Of a DNA stretch of 64,000 nucleotides, positions 8,397 through 16,934 are shown piece after piece. Made by a program: the position numbers and the translations under genes. The stretch is from the NCBI GenBank assembly GCA_015689685.1, contig WVSL01000001.1, forward strand, positions 166,001 to 230,000, read 5' to 3'. Origin of the DNA: Rhodobacterales bacterium HKCCE2091 (GTDB taxonomy: Bacteria > Pseudomonadota > Alphaproteobacteria > Rhodobacterales > Rhodobacteraceae). The notes beneath the pieces are model-generated. The model was not told the origin of the DNA and did not search any database. It saw nothing but the letters and a program-made list of their open reading frames with translations. Each line of letters begins with the position of its first letter. Position 1 is the first letter of the stretch.

Positions 8397-9060
8397 CGGG
8401 CGCGTCCTTCAGATGCGGCATCGCCTTTCGCAGATAGTCGATGCCGGTCGCCAGCGTAAGGGCGGCGGCAACCCAGAGCAGGACGGCCCCGCCCCAGGAC
8501 GTGACCATGAACCCCCGCCACGCGGTCAGAAGGCCGACATCGTCCGGCACCTCGCCGTTCAGGATCGCGCCCGCGATCTCGGGCGACATGCCCTGGGTCA
8601 GGTTGCCGACCTCGTGCTCGAACAGGCCCGATGAGAACAGCGCCGCGATCGCGATCATCTGAAGGGTCGTCTTCCACTTTGCGAGCTGCGTGACCTTCAG
8701 CGTGCCGGCCGTGTTGCCGAGGAACTCGCGCAGGCCGGACACGAAGACCTCGCGGAACAGGATCGCGGCCACCGGCAGCGCGATCCAGACATTCAGGCCG
8801 AGAAGCGCCATCAGCACCGCAAGCGCGATCACCACCATCGCCTTGTCGGCAATCGGGTCGAGCATGGCGCCGAAGCGGCTTTCCATGCCCCAGGCCCGCG
8901 CGAGCCGCCCGTCGATCCAGTCGGTCGCGGCGGCCGAGACGAACAGGATCACCGCGAGCCAGTCGGCAACGGGGCGGGAGAAGATCAGGAAGGCCACGGC
9001 GATGCCAGGCGCGGCCAGCAGGCGCCCGAGGGTCAGGATGTTCGGCAATGTCCAGCGCAT
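8389..9060 (-). CDS. pgsA: CDP-diacylglycerol-glycerol-3-phosphate 3-phosphatidyltransferase
   Basis: 223 residues, membrane enzyme committing CDP-diacylglycerol to phosphatidylglycerol. The CDP-alcohol phosphotransferase motif is present as DGRLAR, then GAMLDPIADK (residues ~48-75), giving the D-x-x-D-G and G-x-x-x-D-x-x-x-D metal ligands. It starts MRWTLPNILTLGRLLAAP, the usual PgsA N-terminus, and has several further hydrophobic helices. The stop lies 8 bp into moaD, so all three genes share a transcript, as often seen for pgsA-moaD-moaE in this group. Confidence 0.94.
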   Translation of the reverse strand: MRWTLPNILTLGRLLAAPGIAVAFLIFSRPVADWLAVILFVSAAATDWIDGRLARAWGMESRFGAMLDPIADKAMVVIALAVLMALLGLNVWIALPVAAILFREVFVSGLREFLGNTAGTLKVTQLAKWKTTLQMIAIAALFSSGLFEHEVGNLTQGMSPEIAGAILNGEVPDDVGLLTAWRGFMVTSWGGAVLLWVAAALTLATGIDYLRKAMPHLKDAPDA

Positions 9061-9207
9061 CGTTGGCTACCTAGCGCGAAGTGGCAGGGGGCGGAAGGGC
9101 CGTGTCGGCAGCGGGGCGCCGTTCTGAGCGGATCGCCACCGGCGGCGGGGCCGATGGCTGTCGTTCCGGCAAGGCCGGAGCCCGTTCCGGGGCCGCGAAT
9201 GCCCCGC

Positions 9208-11073
9208 TCAACCGGAGTGGAAATGGTCGTAGATCGTTTCGGCCAGCGCGTCCGAGATGCCGTCGACCGCCTTGAGATCCGCGAGGCCCGCGCGGCTCAC
9301 CGCCTTCGCCGATCCGAAATGGCTGAGCAGCGCGCGCTTCCGCGTCGCGCCCACGCCCGGCACGTCATCGAGCGGTGTCGCGCCGACCGCCTTCGCCCGC
9401 TTCTGCCGGTGCGCGCCGATGGCGAAGCGGTGCGCCTCGTCCCTCAGCCGTTGCAGGAAATACAGGACCGGGTCGTTGTGCCTGAGCGCGAAGGGACGCT
9501 GGCCGGGGCGGTGGAATTCCTCCTTGCCGGCGTCGCGGTCGATGCCCTTGGCCACCCCGATGAACGGCACGTCCTCGACGCCGAGATCCTCCATGATCCC
9601 GGCCACCGCGCTGACCTGCCCGGCACCGCCGTCGATCAGCAGCAGGTCTGGCCAGGCCTCGGACTGGCGGTCCGGGTCCTCCTTCAGCAGGCGCTGGAAG
9701 CGGCGGGTCAGGACCTCCTTCATCATCCCGAAGTCGTCGCCCGGCGTCAGGTCCGTCCCCTTGATGTTGAACTTGCGGTACTGGCTCTTCACGAACCCGT
9801 CCGGGCCCGAGACGATCATCGCGCCGACCGCGTTGGTGCCCATGATGTGGGAGTTGTCGTAGACCTCGATCCGGCGCGGCGGGCCGTCGAGGCCGAAGGC
9901 TTCGGCCAGCCCGTCGAGAAGTTTCGCCTGCGTCGCGCTTTCGGCCATGCGGCGGGCGAGGCTTTCCCGCGCATTCCGCGCCGCGCCGGCCACCAGCTCC
10001 ACCCGCTCGCCCCGCTGCGGGACGTGAAGCTCGACCTTGCGGCCGAGCTTCTCGGTCAGGGCGGCGGCCATCAGGTCCGCGTCCTCGATGGCGTGGGACA
10101 GCAGGATCAGGCGCGGCGGTTCCTTCTGGTCGTAGAACTGGCCCAGGAACGCCTCCAGCACCTCGGCCTCGGTCTCGGCGCCGCCGGTGCGCGGGTAGAA
10201 ATCGCGGTTGCCCCAGTTCTGGTGCGCGCGGATGAAGAACACCTGCACGCAGGCCTGACCGCCCTCCATGTGCAGCGCGACGACATCGGCCTCGGCCACC
10301 CCGCGCGGGTTGATGCCCTGCGCCGACTGCACGTTGGTCAGCGCGCGGATCCGGTCGCGCAGACCTGCCGCCCGTTCGAATTCCATCGCCTCGGCGGCCT
10401 CGGTCATTTCCGCGGCCAGCGCTTCCTGGATCCCGGTCGTGCCGCCCTTCAGGAACCGCTCGGCATCCTTCACCGACGCGCGGTAGTCGTCCTCCGAGAT
10501 GTAGCCGACGCAGGGCGCGCTGCACCGCTTGATCTGGTAGAGCAGGCAGGGCCGCGTGCGGCTTTCGAAGGTCGCGTCGGAGCAGTTCCGCAGCAGGAAC
10601 ACCTTCTGCAACTGGTTCAGCGTGCGGTTGACCGCCCCGGCGCTGGCGAAGGGGCCGAAATAACTGCCCTTTTCCTTCTTCGCGCCGCGATGCTTCTTGA
10701 TCTGCGGGAAGCGGTGTTCGTCGGAGACCAGGATGTTCGGGAAGCTCTTGTCGTCCCGGAGGAGCACATTGTAGCGCGGCTTCAGCTGCTTGATGAGGTT
10801 CTGTTCGAGCAGCAGCGCCTCGGTCTCGGTCCGCGTGGTCAGGAACATCATCGACGCGGTTTCGCGGATCATCCGGGCGATCCGCGGGCTGTGGCCGGTC
10901 GGCTTGGCGTAGCTCGACACGCGCTTCTTCAGGTTCCGCGCCTTGCCGACGTAGAGCACCCGGCTCTGCCCGTCGAGCATCCGGTAAACCCCCGGCGAAC
11001 CGGTCAGGTTCGCGAGGTAGGACTGGATCAGCGCGTGGCCGGTAACGGCGGTATCTGGAGAAATGTCCGGCAT
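9208..11073 (-). CDS. uvrC: Excinuclease ABC subunit C
   Basis: 621 residues. Makes both incisions in nucleotide excision repair after UvrAB loads. In order: a GIY-YIG nuclease ([20 protein letters not shown], residues ~28-47), a cysteine-containing segment, a UVR motif ([18 protein letters not shown]), the RNase-H-like second nuclease with [10 protein letters not shown], and C-terminal helix-hairpin-helix motifs ([34 protein letters not shown]). The ATG at 11071-11073 is chosen because it puts the GIY domain at the normal distance; a TTG at 11139 would add 22 unrelated residues. A GC hairpin (9188-9206) follows the stop. Confidence 0.95.
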   Translation of the reverse strand: MPDISPDTAVTGHALIQSYLANLTGSPGVYRMLDGQSRVLYVGKARNLKKRVSSYAKPTGHSPRIARMIRETASMMFLTTRTETEALLLEQNLIKQLKPRYNVLLRDDKSFPNILVSDEHRFPQIKKHRGAKKEKGSYFGPFASAGAVNRTLNQLQKVFLLRNCSDATFESRTRPCLLYQIKRCSAPCVGYISEDDYRASVKDAERFLKGGTTGIQEALAAEMTEAAEAMEFERAAGLRDRIRALTNVQSAQGINPRGVAEADVVALHMEGGQACVQVFFIRAHQNWGNRDFYPRTGGAETEAEVLEAFLGQFYDQKEPPRLILLSHAIEDADLMAAALTEKLGRKVELHVPQRGERVELVAGAARNARESLARRMAESATQAKLLDGLAEAFGLDGPPRRIEVYDNSHIMGTNAVGAMIVSGPDGFVKSQYRKFNIKGTDLTPGDDFGMMKEVLTRRFQRLLKEDPDRQSEAWPDLLLIDGGAGQVSAVAGIMEDLGVEDVPFIGVAKGIDRDAGKEEFHRPGQRPFALRHNDPVLYFLQRLRDEAHRFAIGAHRQKRAKAVGATPLDDVPGVGATRKRALLSHFGSAKAVSRAGLADLKAVDGISDALAETIYDHFHSG

Positions 11074-11381
11074 TTTAGGGGTCTGGTTCGATTCTCTTTC
11101 GGCTGCAATGCCGAGGGGCCGAAGGCAACCCGAAACCAATCCACGGATCCTGTGGACAAGCCTTCGGATATTTCTTGGGCATGAGGAAATTTCCTTTGTT
11201 TTATGAACCTTTCTTCAACTTGCTTCATTTTTAGGCACGTTTGGAACCCACTGTAAAGAAAGGGTTTTTTATGCCACTGACTGCTCTTGCGCCGTGTTGT
11301 TACGTGAAGGTTACGTGGCTGTTACACGTCGATTCACGGTGGACAAGTCCGGTTGGCAGAGGCAGGCGCGGGGCGAATCGC
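11074..11381 (-). promoter_or_regulatory. AT-rich uvrC upstream region with promoter candidate
   Basis: This 308-bp gap has no credible gene and is clearly more AT-rich than its surroundings. On the minus strand TTTACA (11257-11252) and TAAAAA (11233-11228) are separated by 18 bp, a good -35/-10 pair that would give a leader of about 150 nt for uvrC. It also contains the palindrome GGAAATTTCC (11185-11194), two DnaA-box-like nonamers on the minus strand (TTGTCCACA at 11159-11151; TTGTCCACC at 11347-11339), and the 11-bp repeats listed separately. Confidence 0.5.
11299..11331. repeat. Three tandem 11-bp direct repeats (response-regulator-type site)
   Basis: GTTACGTG begins at 11299 and 11310, and GTTACACG at 11321, exactly 11 bp apart. 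Tandem 11-bp direct repeats are the usual binding pattern of OmpR/PhoB-class response regulators. The array sits about 40-75 bp upstream of the -35 candidate at 11252-11257, an activator-like position. Which regulator binds is not known. Confidence 0.6.
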
Positions 11382-12155
11382 CTAGGCCCCCTCCGCCTCC
11401 GGCGTTCCGTGCCAGATCAGGTGCTGACCGCCATCCACGCACAGAAGCTGCCCGGTGATCGCGGGCGCGCGCAGCAGGTAGAGCAGCGCGCCGACGATGT
11501 CCTCGGGGTTCGAGCCGCGGCCGAGCGCGGTGCGGGCCCGCTGGCGGGCGAAATGGGCCTCGGACTGGCCCTCGGCGATCAGCGTGGGCCCCGGCCCGAT
11601 GCCGTTGACGCGCACCTTCGGCCCGAGCGCCTGCGCGGCGGTGCGGGTAAAGGCCCAGAGCCCCATCTTGGCGATGGTGTAGGTCATGAAGTCGGGCGTC
11701 AGCTTGCGCACCCGCTGGTCGATCATGTTGACGACGAGCGCCCGGGCCTCGGGCTCTCCGCGTTCGTCCGTTTCCGGGTCGGGGGCCTGCCGTGCGAACG
11801 CCTGCGTCAGCACGAAAGGTGCACGCAGGTTCGACCCGATGTGACGGTCCCATGTCTCGCGCGTCGCGGTCTCGATGTCGTCGTACTCGAAGATCGAGGC
11901 GTTGTTGACCAGCACGGTCAGCGGACCGAGCGCCTCGGCCGCGCGCGGCACCAGCGCCTGGCAATCGTCCTCGTCCAAGAGGTCGGCCTGCAGCGTGACC
12001 GCCTTGCGACCGGCCGCGCGCACCGCCTCCGCGGTCCGCTCCGCGCCCTCGGACGAGCTTGCGTAGTGCACCGCCACGTCGTGCCCGGCATGGGCCAGCG
12101 CCACCGCCATCGCCTGTCCGAGCCGCGCGCCAGCGCCGGTCACCAGTGCAGTCAT
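11382..12155 (-). CDS. SDR-family oxidoreductase, pteridine-reductase-like
   Basis: 257 residues, Rossmann short-chain dehydrogenase. Cofactor motif TGAGARLG (residues ~6-13), NNAS at ~88, and active-site Tyr/Lys in YTIAK, preceded by NMIDQRVRKLTPDFMT. The sequence DQRVRKLTPDF-x-x-YT-x-x-K and the C-terminal ITGQLLCVDGGQHLIW resemble FolM/PTR1-type pteridine reductases, so a dihydromonapterin or dihydrofolate reductase role is plausible but not proven. The ATG is at 12155, 8 bp after the antiporter gene's stop on the same strand. Confidence 0.82.
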   Translation of the reverse strand: MTALVTGAGARLGQAMAVALAHAGHDVAVHYASSSEGAERTAEAVRAAGRKAVTLQADLLDEDDCQALVPRAAEALGPLTVLVNNASIFEYDDIETATRETWDRHIGSNLRAPFVLTQAFARQAPDPETDERGEPEARALVVNMIDQRVRKLTPDFMTYTIAKMGLWAFTRTAAQALGPKVRVNGIGPGPTLIAEGQSEAHFARQRARTALGRGSNPEDIVGALLYLLRAPAITGQLLCVDGGQHLIWHGTPEAEGA

Positions 12156-12163
12156 CGTTTCCC

Positions 12164-13108
12164 CTAGTCCCAGATCAGGATCGCCGCCACGTAGAGAACG
12201 TAGAGCGCGACGAACAGAAGTCCGACCCTGCGGCCCATCCGCATCTTCCAGAACACGAACGGCGCGAGCGCCGCTGCGGCGGCCAGCATGATCCAGAAGT
12301 CGAGCCGGAAGAAGCTCGCGCCCACCGGCACCGGGCCGATCACCGCGGTCAGGCCGATGATGGCGAGCAGGTTGAAGATGTTGGACCCGATCACGTTGCC
12401 GATGGCGACCTCGGCATGGCGCCGGATCCCGGCCATGACCGTCGTCGCCAGTTCCGGCAGCGAGGTGCCGACCGCCACGAGCGTCAGGCCGATCACCGTC
12501 TCGCTGACCCCGTAGGTGCGCGCGATCAGGATCGAGGAATCCACCAGCAGGCTCGCGCCAACGGGCAGGCCGACGAGGCCGAGCATCACGTAGGTGCCGA
12601 TCTTCCACCACGGCATGGTCGGGTCCGCGCCCTCGGGCGGTTCCTCGTCGTCCGGGTCGTGGGCCATCGCCTCGCGGAACTGGTCGCGCAGGATCAGCGC
12701 CAGCGCGGCAAGCAGCACGAGCCCCTGCCACAGCGTGAACGCCCCCGTCGCCGCCAGCGCCACGAACAGGACGCTGCCCGCCATCATGAACAGGTAGGAT
12801 TTCCGCGTGTCCGAGGCCGGGGCGTCGATGGACGAGATCAGCGCCGGGATGCCGAGCACGAGCAGCACGTTGGCGGTGTTCGATCCGACCACGTTGCCGA
12901 GCGCGAGCCCCGGCACGCCGTCCAGCACCGACTGGATCGAGATCAGGAGTTCCGGCGCGGAGGTGCCGAAGGCGACGACGGTCAGGCTGACGATCAGCGC
13001 CGGGATGCCGAGCCTGAGGCTGAGATTGACCGCACCGCGCACCAGCACGTCGCCGGCCAGCAGCAGGATCACCAGCCCCAGTCCCGCAGTCAGGAAGGCG
13101 CCGGCCAT
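12164..13108 (-). CDS. Calcium/sodium antiporter (CaCA family, YrbG-like)
   Basis: 314 residues with about ten hydrophobic helices. The two inverted alpha-repeats of the cation/Ca2+ exchanger family are clear: VVAFGTSAPELLIS with GNVVGSNTANVLLVLG in the first half, and LVAVGTSLPELATT with GNVIGSNIFNLLAIIG in the second. These carry the acidic and Asn residues that bind Na+ and Ca2+. Inner-membrane protein exchanging Ca2+ for Na+. Its start overlaps the stop of the preceding small gene by one base (TGATG). Confidence 0.92.
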   Translation of the reverse strand: MAGAFLTAGLGLVILLLAGDVLVRGAVNLSLRLGIPALIVSLTVVAFGTSAPELLISIQSVLDGVPGLALGNVVGSNTANVLLVLGIPALISSIDAPASDTRKSYLFMMAGSVLFVALAATGAFTLWQGLVLLAALALILRDQFREAMAHDPDDEEPPEGADPTMPWWKIGTYVMLGLVGLPVGASLLVDSSILIARTYGVSETVIGLTLVAVGTSLPELATTVMAGIRRHAEVAIGNVIGSNIFNLLAIIGLTAVIGPVPVGASFFRLDFWIMLAAAAALAPFVFWKMRMGRRVGLLFVALYVLYVAAILIWD

Positions 13109-13296
13109 CAGGAGCCGTCCCCGTTGCAGACCGTGCAGGGCCCGCCGCCGGGCTCGATCCGGCCGCAGCGGCGGCAGCGGGACGGCTTCGGCAGCGCGCG
13201 GCGACCGCCGCGCTTGCCGAGGCCCGGGATCCTGAGCCGCCCGAACAGCGCGAGCACCGCCATGCCGATCAGGAAGAACGTCGCGATCTTGACCAT
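13108..13296 (-). CDS. Small membrane protein with zinc-ribbon-like tail
   Basis: 62 residues. One N-terminal helix (KIATFFLIGMAVLALFG) is followed by a basic linker and two CxxC pairs (CRRCGRIEPGGGPCTVC), the pattern of a zinc ribbon or rubredoxin-like knuckle. It sits between the S49 peptidase (1-bp gap) and the antiporter (1-bp overlap) on the same strand, so it is almost certainly expressed with them. Function unknown. Confidence 0.78.
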   Translation of the reverse strand: MVKIATFFLIGMAVLALFGRLRIPGLGKRGGRRALPKPSRCRRCGRIEPGGGPCTVCNGDGS

Positions 13297-13297
13297 G

Positions 13298-14086
13298 TCA
13301 GAGCCCGTAGCGCGCCCAGAGCGCCCGGTTCTCGACCGCGCCGAGCATCGTCATCCCGAGCCGCTCGAACAACCCCCGGCGCGGGCCGTAGACGGCGAAG
13401 CGGGTCTTGGGGCCGAACATCTCCTTCATCTTCGGGACGAGGTGCGCGATGCCGTCGGCGAGACCGAGCTCGACGGAGCGCCGGCCGGCCCAGAACTGGC
13501 CGGTGAAGAGATCGGCGTCATCGGCGAGCCGCGATCCGCGACGCGCGCGGACATGGGCGATGAAGCTTTCGTGGATGACGCCCTGCAGGGCCTTCAGCCG
13601 TTCCACGTCCTCGGGGTCCTCGGGGCGGAACGGGTCGAGGATCGACTTGTCCTCGCCCGAGGTATGGATCCGCCGCTCGACGCCGTGGCGCGCGATGAAG
13701 TCCTGGAACCCGAAGCTCGCGGAGATCACGCCGATGGAGCCGAGGATGGAATTCTCGTCCGCCCAGATGTGATCGGCCGCACAGGCCAGCCAGTAACCGC
13801 CCGAGGCCGCCACGTCCTCGACGAAGGCATGGACCGGCACGCCCTTGTCCTCCGCCAGCCGCCGCACCCGTGCCGCGATCAGCGAGGATTGCGCGGGGCT
13901 GCCGCCGGGGGAGTTGATCGCCAGCGCCACCGCCGCGGGCTTGCCGCGCCGGAACGCGCGTTCGAGCAGCGGGGCGATGTTGGCGTCGCTGAGGTTCCCG
14001 CCGCGCGCGCCTGCCGCGATGGCCCCTTGCAGCCGCACGACGGCGACCAGCGGGGGTTTCGGCAGGAACGGGATGAAGCGCCTCAT
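13298..14086 (-). CDS. S49-family signal-peptide-peptidase-like serine protease
   Basis: 262 residues, single-domain SppA/SohB-type protease. NSPGGSPAQS forms the oxyanion region, the nucleophile Ser is in DVAASGGYWLACAAD, GSIGVISASFGF follows, and the general-base Lys is in SGEDKSILDPFR. There is no obvious transmembrane anchor, so it may be cytoplasmic or membrane-associated. The ATG at 14084-14086 (MRRFIPFLPKPP) is preferred over a start 12 codons upstream. It heads a minus-strand group with the zinc-ribbon protein and antiporter and is divergent from modA. Confidence 0.87.
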   Translation of the reverse strand: MRRFIPFLPKPPLVAVVRLQGAIAAGARGGNLSDANIAPLLERAFRRGKPAAVALAINSPGGSPAQSSLIAARVRRLAEDKGVPVHAFVEDVAASGGYWLACAADHIWADENSILGSIGVISASFGFQDFIARHGVERRIHTSGEDKSILDPFRPEDPEDVERLKALQGVIHESFIAHVRARRGSRLADDADLFTGQFWAGRRSVELGLADGIAHLVPKMKEMFGPKTRFAVYGPRRGLFERLGMTMLGAVENRALWARYGL

Positions 14087-14193
14087 GCAGGCCCATGTAG
14101 CCGTGGCCCCGTGGGGGAACAAGGCGGGCGGCGGTGAAACCCGCGTGACCGGGCGGCGCTGTTGCCGCTGAAGCCCTTGCCGCGGCCGGGCCT

Positions 14194-14209
14194 GCGCCTA
14201 GGATGGCGC
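14194..14209 (+). promoter_or_regulatory. Hairpin presenting the modA ribosome binding site
   Basis: GCGCC (14194-14198) and GGCGC (14205-14209) can pair around the loop TAGGAT, which contains the only Shine-Dalgarno-like AGGA (14200-14203) before the modA ATG at 14214. It may tune translation initiation. No ModE-type operator or Moco riboswitch was recognised in the 127-bp gap between the S49 peptidase and modA. Confidence 0.35.
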
Positions 14210-14213
14210 GGAA

Positions 14214-14960
14214 ATGAGCATCCTGCGCAGCCTTCCTTACGTCCTCGCAGTGGCGCTGGCCGCCACCGGCCCGCTCCGGGCGGAGCCGGTCGTGGTCTTC
14301 GCCGCGGCCAGTCTCGGCGGCGCGCTCGACGAGGCCGCAGCGGCCTGGGACGGGGAGGTGACCATCTCCTATGCCGGGTCCGCCACGCTCGCCCGGCAGG
14401 TCGAGGCCGGCGCGCCCGCCGATGTCATCCTGCTGGCCAACGCGGACTGGATGGACCACCTCGCCGCCACCGGCGCGATCGACACCGGAAGCCGCCGGGA
14501 CCTGCTCGGCAACGCGCTGGTCCTTGTCGGGCCCGAAGGCACCGCGCCCGCGCCCGATATCGCCGCCGCGCTTGCCGCGCTCGACCCCGACGCGCGCGTG
14601 GCGACGGGTTTCCTCGATTCCGTCCCCGCCGGCATCTACGCCCGCCAGTCGCTCGATGCCGCGGAGCTGCTCGACACGTTCTTGCCGCGGATCGTGCAGG
14701 TGGAGAACGTCCGTCTCGCGCTCGCGCTCGCCGCCCGGAACGACGTCGCCGCGGCCTTCGTCTACCGCAGCGACGCGATGGCCGAGCCCCGGGTCGCCGT
14801 GATCGCCGAGGTTCCGGCGGAGAACCACGACCCGATCACCTACCCCGCCGCCATAACCGCGCGCAGCGGCAACCCCGACGCGGCGGCATTCCTCGATCAT
14901 CTGTCCGGCGACGCCGCGGCAGAGATATTCGCGCGGCACGGGTTCGAGGTTCTTCGGTGA
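14214..14960 (+). CDS. modA: Molybdate ABC transporter, substrate-binding protein
   Basis: 248 residues, periplasmic. Signal peptide of about 23 residues ending GPLRA. Typical ModA motifs follow: VFAAASLGGALDEAA, the anion-binding Ser in YAGSATLARQVEAGAPADV, and LLANADWMD. The second lobe holds GFLDSVPAGIYARQSL and NVRLALALAARNDVAAAFVYRSDA. Binds molybdate or tungstate for ModBC. The stop overlaps the modB GTG start. Confidence 0.95.
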   Translation: MSILRSLPYVLAVALAATGPLRAEPVVVFAAASLGGALDEAAAAWDGEVTISYAGSATLARQVEAGAPADVILLANADWMDHLAATGAIDTGSRRDLLGNALVLVGPEGTAPAPDIAAALAALDPDARVATGFLDSVPAGIYARQSLDAAELLDTFLPRIVQVENVRLALALAARNDVAAAFVYRSDAMAEPRVAVIAEVPAENHDPITYPAAITARSGNPDAAAFLDHLSGDAAAEIFARHGFEVLR

Positions 14961-15637
14961 TCCTCGGTCCCGGCGAATGGGCGGTGGTCGGCCTGTCGCT
15001 CAAGGTCGCGCTGACGGCCACCGTTCTCAGCCTGCCCTTCGGGCTCCTGACGGCCTACGTGCTCGCGCGCTACCGGTTCCCCGGCCACGGCGCGCTCAAC
15101 GTGCTCGTCCACCTGCCGCTGGTCCTGCCGCCGGTCGTCACCGGCTACCTGCTGCTGCTGACCTTCGGCGCGAACGCCCCCGCCGGGCGGGTGCTGGAGG
15201 CCATCGGCCTGCCGCTCGCCTTCCGCTGGACCGGGGCCGCGCTCGCCGCCGCGATCATGGCCTTTCCGCTGATGGTCCGCGCCATGCGGCTGGCGATCGA
15301 GGCGGTGCCGCCGGCGCTGGAAGAGGCGGCCGGCACGCTCGGCGCGTCGCGGCTGCGGGTCGCGGCGACCGTCACCGTTCCGCTCGCCTTCCCCGGCATC
15401 CTCGCCGGCACGATCCTCGCGCTGGCCAAGGCGCTCGGCGAATTCGGCGCGACAATCACCTTCGTGTCGAACATCCCCGGCGAGACCCGCACGATCCCGA
15501 CGGCGATCTACGCCGCGTTGCAGGTGCCGGGGCAAGAACCGGCGGCATTCCGGCTGATCCTCGTCTCGGTGGCGATCTCGGCCTTCGCGCTGGTGGCGTC
15601 CGAGATCCTCGCCCGCCGGGCGAAGGTGGCGGCATGA
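14957..15637 (+). CDS. modB: Molybdate ABC transporter, permease
   Basis: 226 residues, about five to six membrane helices. The EAA loop that docks on the ATPase is EEAAGTLGASRLRVAATVTVP with the following G-x-x-x-G segment LAKALGEFGATITF. The GTG start at 14957 overlaps the modA stop (GTGA), and its own stop overlaps the modC ATG, so the three genes are translationally coupled. Confidence 0.94.
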   Translation: MILGPGEWAVVGLSLKVALTATVLSLPFGLLTAYVLARYRFPGHGALNVLVHLPLVLPPVVTGYLLLLTFGANAPAGRVLEAIGLPLAFRWTGAALAAAIMAFPLMVRAMRLAIEAVPPALEEAAGTLGASRLRVAATVTVPLAFPGILAGTILALAKALGEFGATITFVSNIPGETRTIPTAIYAALQVPGQEPAAFRLILVSVAISAFALVASEILARRAKVAA

Positions 15638-16722
15638 CCGGAAGGGTGGAGATCGGGCGGTCGGTCGCGGGCTTCACGCTCGATTTCGCGGCCGACCTCG
15701 CGCCGGGCGTGACCGCGATCTTCGGGCCGTCGGGCGCCGGCAAGACCACCGTCCTGCGCGCCGTCGCGGGACTGACACGGCCCGACCGCGGGCGGATCGT
15801 CGTCGGTGGGGAGACCCTGTTCGATGCCGACGCCGGGATCGACCGCCCGGTGGCGAAACGGCGCGTGGGCTACGTGTTCCAGGAACCGCGCCTGTTCCCG
15901 CACCTGAGCGTCGCGCGGAACCTGCGCTACGGCGCGCGGGGCGGCGGTACCGACGGGGTGGTCGACCTGCTCGGCCTCGGGTCGCTGCTCGACCGGCGCC
16001 CCGCCACGCTCTCGGGCGGGGAGGCGCAGCGGGTCGCGCTCGGCCGCGCGCTCCTGTCCGATCCCCGGATCCTCCTGATGGACGAGCCGCTCTCGGCGCT
16101 CGACCTGGCCCGCAAGCGCGAGATCTACCCGTGGCTCGACCGGCTGAGGGCCGAGGCGCGGATCCCGATCCTCTACGTAAGCCACGATATCGACGAGGTG
16201 GCGCGGCTCGCCGACCGCATGATCCTGATGGACGCGGGGCGCGTCGCGGCCGAGGGGCCGGTCGCCGCGATCCTGTCCCGCGCCGGAACGGCCGCTGCGA
16301 CCCGCGCCATCGCGGGCGGCCTGCTGACGGCCGAGATCGCGGGCCACGACGTCGCCGACGGGCTGACCGAGGCGCGGATCGGGGATCAGCGGCTGTGGCT
16401 TCCCGGCCGGGTGGGGGAAGCCGGCGAACGGGTTCAGATCCGGCTCGACGCGCGGGACGTGACGCTCGCGCTCGACCGGCCGGAGCGGATCTCGGCGCTG
16501 AACGTTCTGCCGGTGACGGTCACCGCCATCGACACGGGGCCGGAAGCGGGGGCACTGGTGCGGCTCGACCACCAGGGCCAGGGCCTGACCGCCCGCCTCA
16601 CCCGCCGCTCGGTCGCTGCGCTGGCGCTTGCACCGGGGCAGCGGGTCTACGCGATCGTGAAGACGATGTCGGCGACGCCCGCGCGGGTGGCGGAGATCGG
16701 GGCGAGTGGACGGGAGCGGTAG
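15634..16722 (+). CDS. modC: Molybdate ABC transporter, ATP-binding protein
   Basis: 362 residues. ABC domain: Walker A FGPSGAGKTT (residues ~30-39), Q-loop FQEPRLFPH, signature LSGGEAQRVALGRAL, Walker B ILLMDEPLSALD, His switch YVSHDIDEV. The C-terminal ~70 residues (LNVLPVTVTAID, RLTRRSVAALALAPGQRVYAIVK) are a Mop/TOBE molybdate-binding domain, normal for ModC. Last gene of modABC; 212 bp of non-coding DNA separates it from the convergent hutU. Confidence 0.95.
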   Translation: MTGRVEIGRSVAGFTLDFAADLAPGVTAIFGPSGAGKTTVLRAVAGLTRPDRGRIVVGGETLFDADAGIDRPVAKRRVGYVFQEPRLFPHLSVARNLRYGARGGGTDGVVDLLGLGSLLDRRPATLSGGEAQRVALGRALLSDPRILLMDEPLSALDLARKREIYPWLDRLRAEARIPILYVSHDIDEVARLADRMILMDAGRVAAEGPVAAILSRAGTAAATRAIAGGLLTAEIAGHDVADGLTEARIGDQRLWLPGRVGEAGERVQIRLDARDVTLALDRPERISALNVLPVTVTAIDTGPEAGALVRLDHQGQGLTARLTRRSVAALALAPGQRVYAIVKTMSATPARVAEIGASGRER

Positions 16723-16901
16723 GGGGGCCGCGCATCGTCGGGCCGCGGTGCGGCGTTCCGAAGGATGGGCTGCGGCGGTTTATCTCCCGAGGTCAGGCGA
16801 ACCGGTCAGCTGTCTCCAGATCCAACCAGATCGCCGTGCCGGGGGGCGGCCCGGCGATGCGCGGCGGCCTTCGGCCTTGTTCCGCGCGGGCAAGCTGGCA
16901 A

Positions 16902-16916
16902 GGGCGGTGAACGCCC
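16902..16916 (-). terminator. Short GC hairpin downstream of hutU
   Basis: GGGCG (16902-16906) and CGCCC (16912-16916) pair around five bases, about 20 bp past the hutU stop on the minus strand, followed by TTG rather than a T tract. A weak terminator candidate for the hutIHGU transcript. The rest of the modC-hutU gap shows no gene. Confidence 0.3.
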
Positions 16917-16934
16917 CTGATCAGCGGAACGGCG

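Noticed and set aside
9154..11184. Long plus-strand open frame opposite uvrC
   Set aside because: High-GC shadow of uvrC: its translation is Arg/Ala/Leu/Asp/His-rich low complexity with no motifs, and the minus strand carries clear UvrC domains.
11151..11347. Possible replication origin from two DnaA-box-like nonamers and AT-rich DNA
   Set aside because: Only two imperfect boxes 190 bp apart, no dnaA, dnaN, parAB or hemE neighbours, and the AT-rich part is better explained as a promoter region.
12059..14137. 692-codon plus-strand open frame
   Set aside because: Runs across three well-supported minus-strand genes and is dominated by Arg, His, Asp and Gln; no family features.
16723..16934. 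Possible small gene or mobile remnant between modC and hutU
   Set aside because: No frame with a sensible start, Shine-Dalgarno or protein character; no inverted repeats of an insertion sequence.
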